Below, in pieces: positions 62,794 to 64,000 of a DNA stretch of 64,000 nucleotides; position 1 is the first letter of the stretch; the number at the start of each line of letters is the position of its first letter. The notes under the pieces were generated by a model that was not told the DNA's origin, did no database searches, and saw only the letters and a program-made list of their open reading frames with translations. The position numbers and the translations under genes are program-made. The stretch spans positions 1,488,001 to 1,552,000 of the forward strand of contig JASPKZ010007432.1 in assembly GCA_030220185.1 (NCBI GenBank). Direction: 5' to 3'. Source of the stretch: Diploptera punctata (Eukaryota; Arthropoda; Insecta; Blattodea; Blaberidae).

Positions 62794-63245
62794 CATTACA
62801 GTACTACTATCAATAATTTCATACTTATAAAATCATCTTACCTCAAATGTAGTCATTATTATTTTAGTCACAGTTTTTATTAATTTTCAAACATTACACT
62901 AACAGGGCTACTACCAATATTTACACTATTTATAAAATCAATTTACCTCAAATAGCTATAATAGTTATTATTTTGGTCACAGTTTTTATTAATTTCCAAA
63001 CACTATACTAATTGTACCACTACCAATATTTACATTATTTATGGCGAGACTAGATGAAGAAGAAGAATACAATCATCTCAAATATAGCAATTTTATTATT
63101 TTGGTCACAGATTTTATTCAGATTCGAAAACTTTAGCATTATTAATAGTACTTGTACCAATATTTACACTATTTATAAAATCACATTACCTCAAACATAG
63201 AATTATTATTTTGGTCACAGATTTGTTTTAATCCTTCAAACTACT

Positions 63246-63686
63246 GCAATAATTATTCTAGTTTGGATAACATATAAAACTAAGCATGATAAGTAACACA
63301 TTAGAAGTGAAGAATCTTCAGATTAAAAAACAATAAACAATGCTTATATAAATAAATTGAAAATAGATAACATTAATGCCATCTATCTACCTACTGTGGA
63401 ACCTGAAGCACAAAAAGGGCTGTGGGTGGCAAGGGAATAACACACTCAAATAACAAGATTAAAAAAAAAATTCATAACACACTATCAGTTTGCTTCTACA
63501 AGCTGACACTCTTATAAACAAAGACCAGACTATAATCAAAGCTACATTTTTTTATTAGAAACCAAAAAGCTTATTTAGAGCTGTGATGGCGATTTTGAGT
63601 TTGTTTTAAAATTGAGAAAGCACGATTTTAGTAAATTTTAAGATTTTGCATGTTATAAATAGTTTCACGATTCCCTAATTGCTATC
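63246..63686. other. No gene or repeat recognised
   Basis: AT-rich flank before a trinucleotide tract. Confidence 0.5.
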
Positions 63687-63754
<68 letters not shown>

Positions 63755-63776
63755 TATTATTATTATTATTATTATT
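63687..63776. repeat. (AAT)n/(ATT)n microsatellite, self-complementary
   Basis: About 65 bases of AAT repeats followed by about 25 of ATT, able to fold back. Confidence 0.95.
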
Positions 63777-63840
63777 AATATAGTTCTTATTTTGGGTAAG
63801 TTTAAAAAATGTGATAATATACAGACTTATTACTCTTGTG

Positions 63841-64000
63841 CGGAGCATGCCATAGTGTAGTTAGTTAAGGTAATATGCTACAAGCCAGAAAGTTGAGGGT
63901 CCAGTCAAGGTTTTAAACTAGCCTTAAAAATTCTGATGCCACCAAATCCCTGGGATCGAATCAGCCACTAATTGAAATGAGTACCTGATGTATATTCTGG
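63841..64000 (+). mobile_element. SINE group A, diverged, cut by window edge
   Basis: GAGCATGCCATAGTGTAGTT head, TCAGCCACTAATTGAAATGA body; the 3' half lies beyond the window. Confidence 0.7.

Larger units (their letters stand above)
61915..63245. repeat. ~105-bp AT-rich tandem family, split by a TIR element
   Basis: Repeats of a unit containing ATTATTTTGGTCACAGTTTT, TTCAAACACTATACTAATAG and ATTTATAAAATCA-CTTACCTC occur at 61915-62100 and 62795-63245 (at least six copies of varied quality), with single copies near 54060, 56475 and 57220. Confidence 0.75.

Overview
The window is eukaryotic, AT-rich nuclear DNA, almost certainly from an insect. The evidence is a multi-exon M1-family (aminopeptidase N-like) gene with GT/AG introns and a very dense mix of insect-type transposable elements. 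Several repeat families (tRNA-headed SINEs with protein-like reading frames, Penelope-like elements) suggest a large polyneopteran genome such as a cockroach; that placement is a guess from repeat style. No prokaryotic feature, rRNA, CRISPR array or convincing functional tRNA gene was seen.

The one host gene runs on the minus strand from about 39.4 kb to 2.3 kb. Twelve coding exons were placed, and both ends of the gene lie outside the placed exons. The exons encode, in order, a membrane-anchor segment, the N-terminal beta domain with the conserved RR-FPCFDEP block, the degenerate catalytic domain, and most of the ERAP1_C-like helical domain. Reading frames are open and nearly all exon junctions are phase-compatible. 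However, the GAMEN block, the HEXXH zinc motif and the downstream zinc-binding glutamate are all replaced. It therefore looks like a maintained pseudoenzyme rather than a pseudogene.

Introns and flanks are packed with nested mobile elements. (i) Penelope-like elements (RT C-terminus plus GIY-YIG domain) occur in at least two families, and many survive only as fold-back terminal pairs carrying hammerhead-ribozyme cores on both arms. (ii) Non-LTR retrotransposon pieces come from three or four families: one with an RNase H domain, one with an AGTA-type tail, and one whose 3' tail is shared with a ~420-bp SINE. (iii) Five SINE groups are named A to E here. (iv) DNA transposons include Tc1/mariner types, a hAT with an 8-bp target duplication and a surviving BED-like exon, a piggyBac with TTAA duplication, TTAA MITEs, and a TIR element with a MADF-like domain.

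The most unusual system is SINE group D, a tRNA-like retroposon. It is found as tandem head-to-tail arrays (293-bp and 304-bp periods), each ending in one inverted truncated copy, with the whole array flanked by a single 11-12 bp target-site duplication. Smaller loci are inverted pairs with one duplication. The outer edge of the inverted copy falls at nearly the same place (just past the TTTTT-CTCTTCAAAT segment) at most loci. That topology is otherwise characteristic of Penelope-like elements, which are abundant here, and suggests an unusual retrotransposition route.
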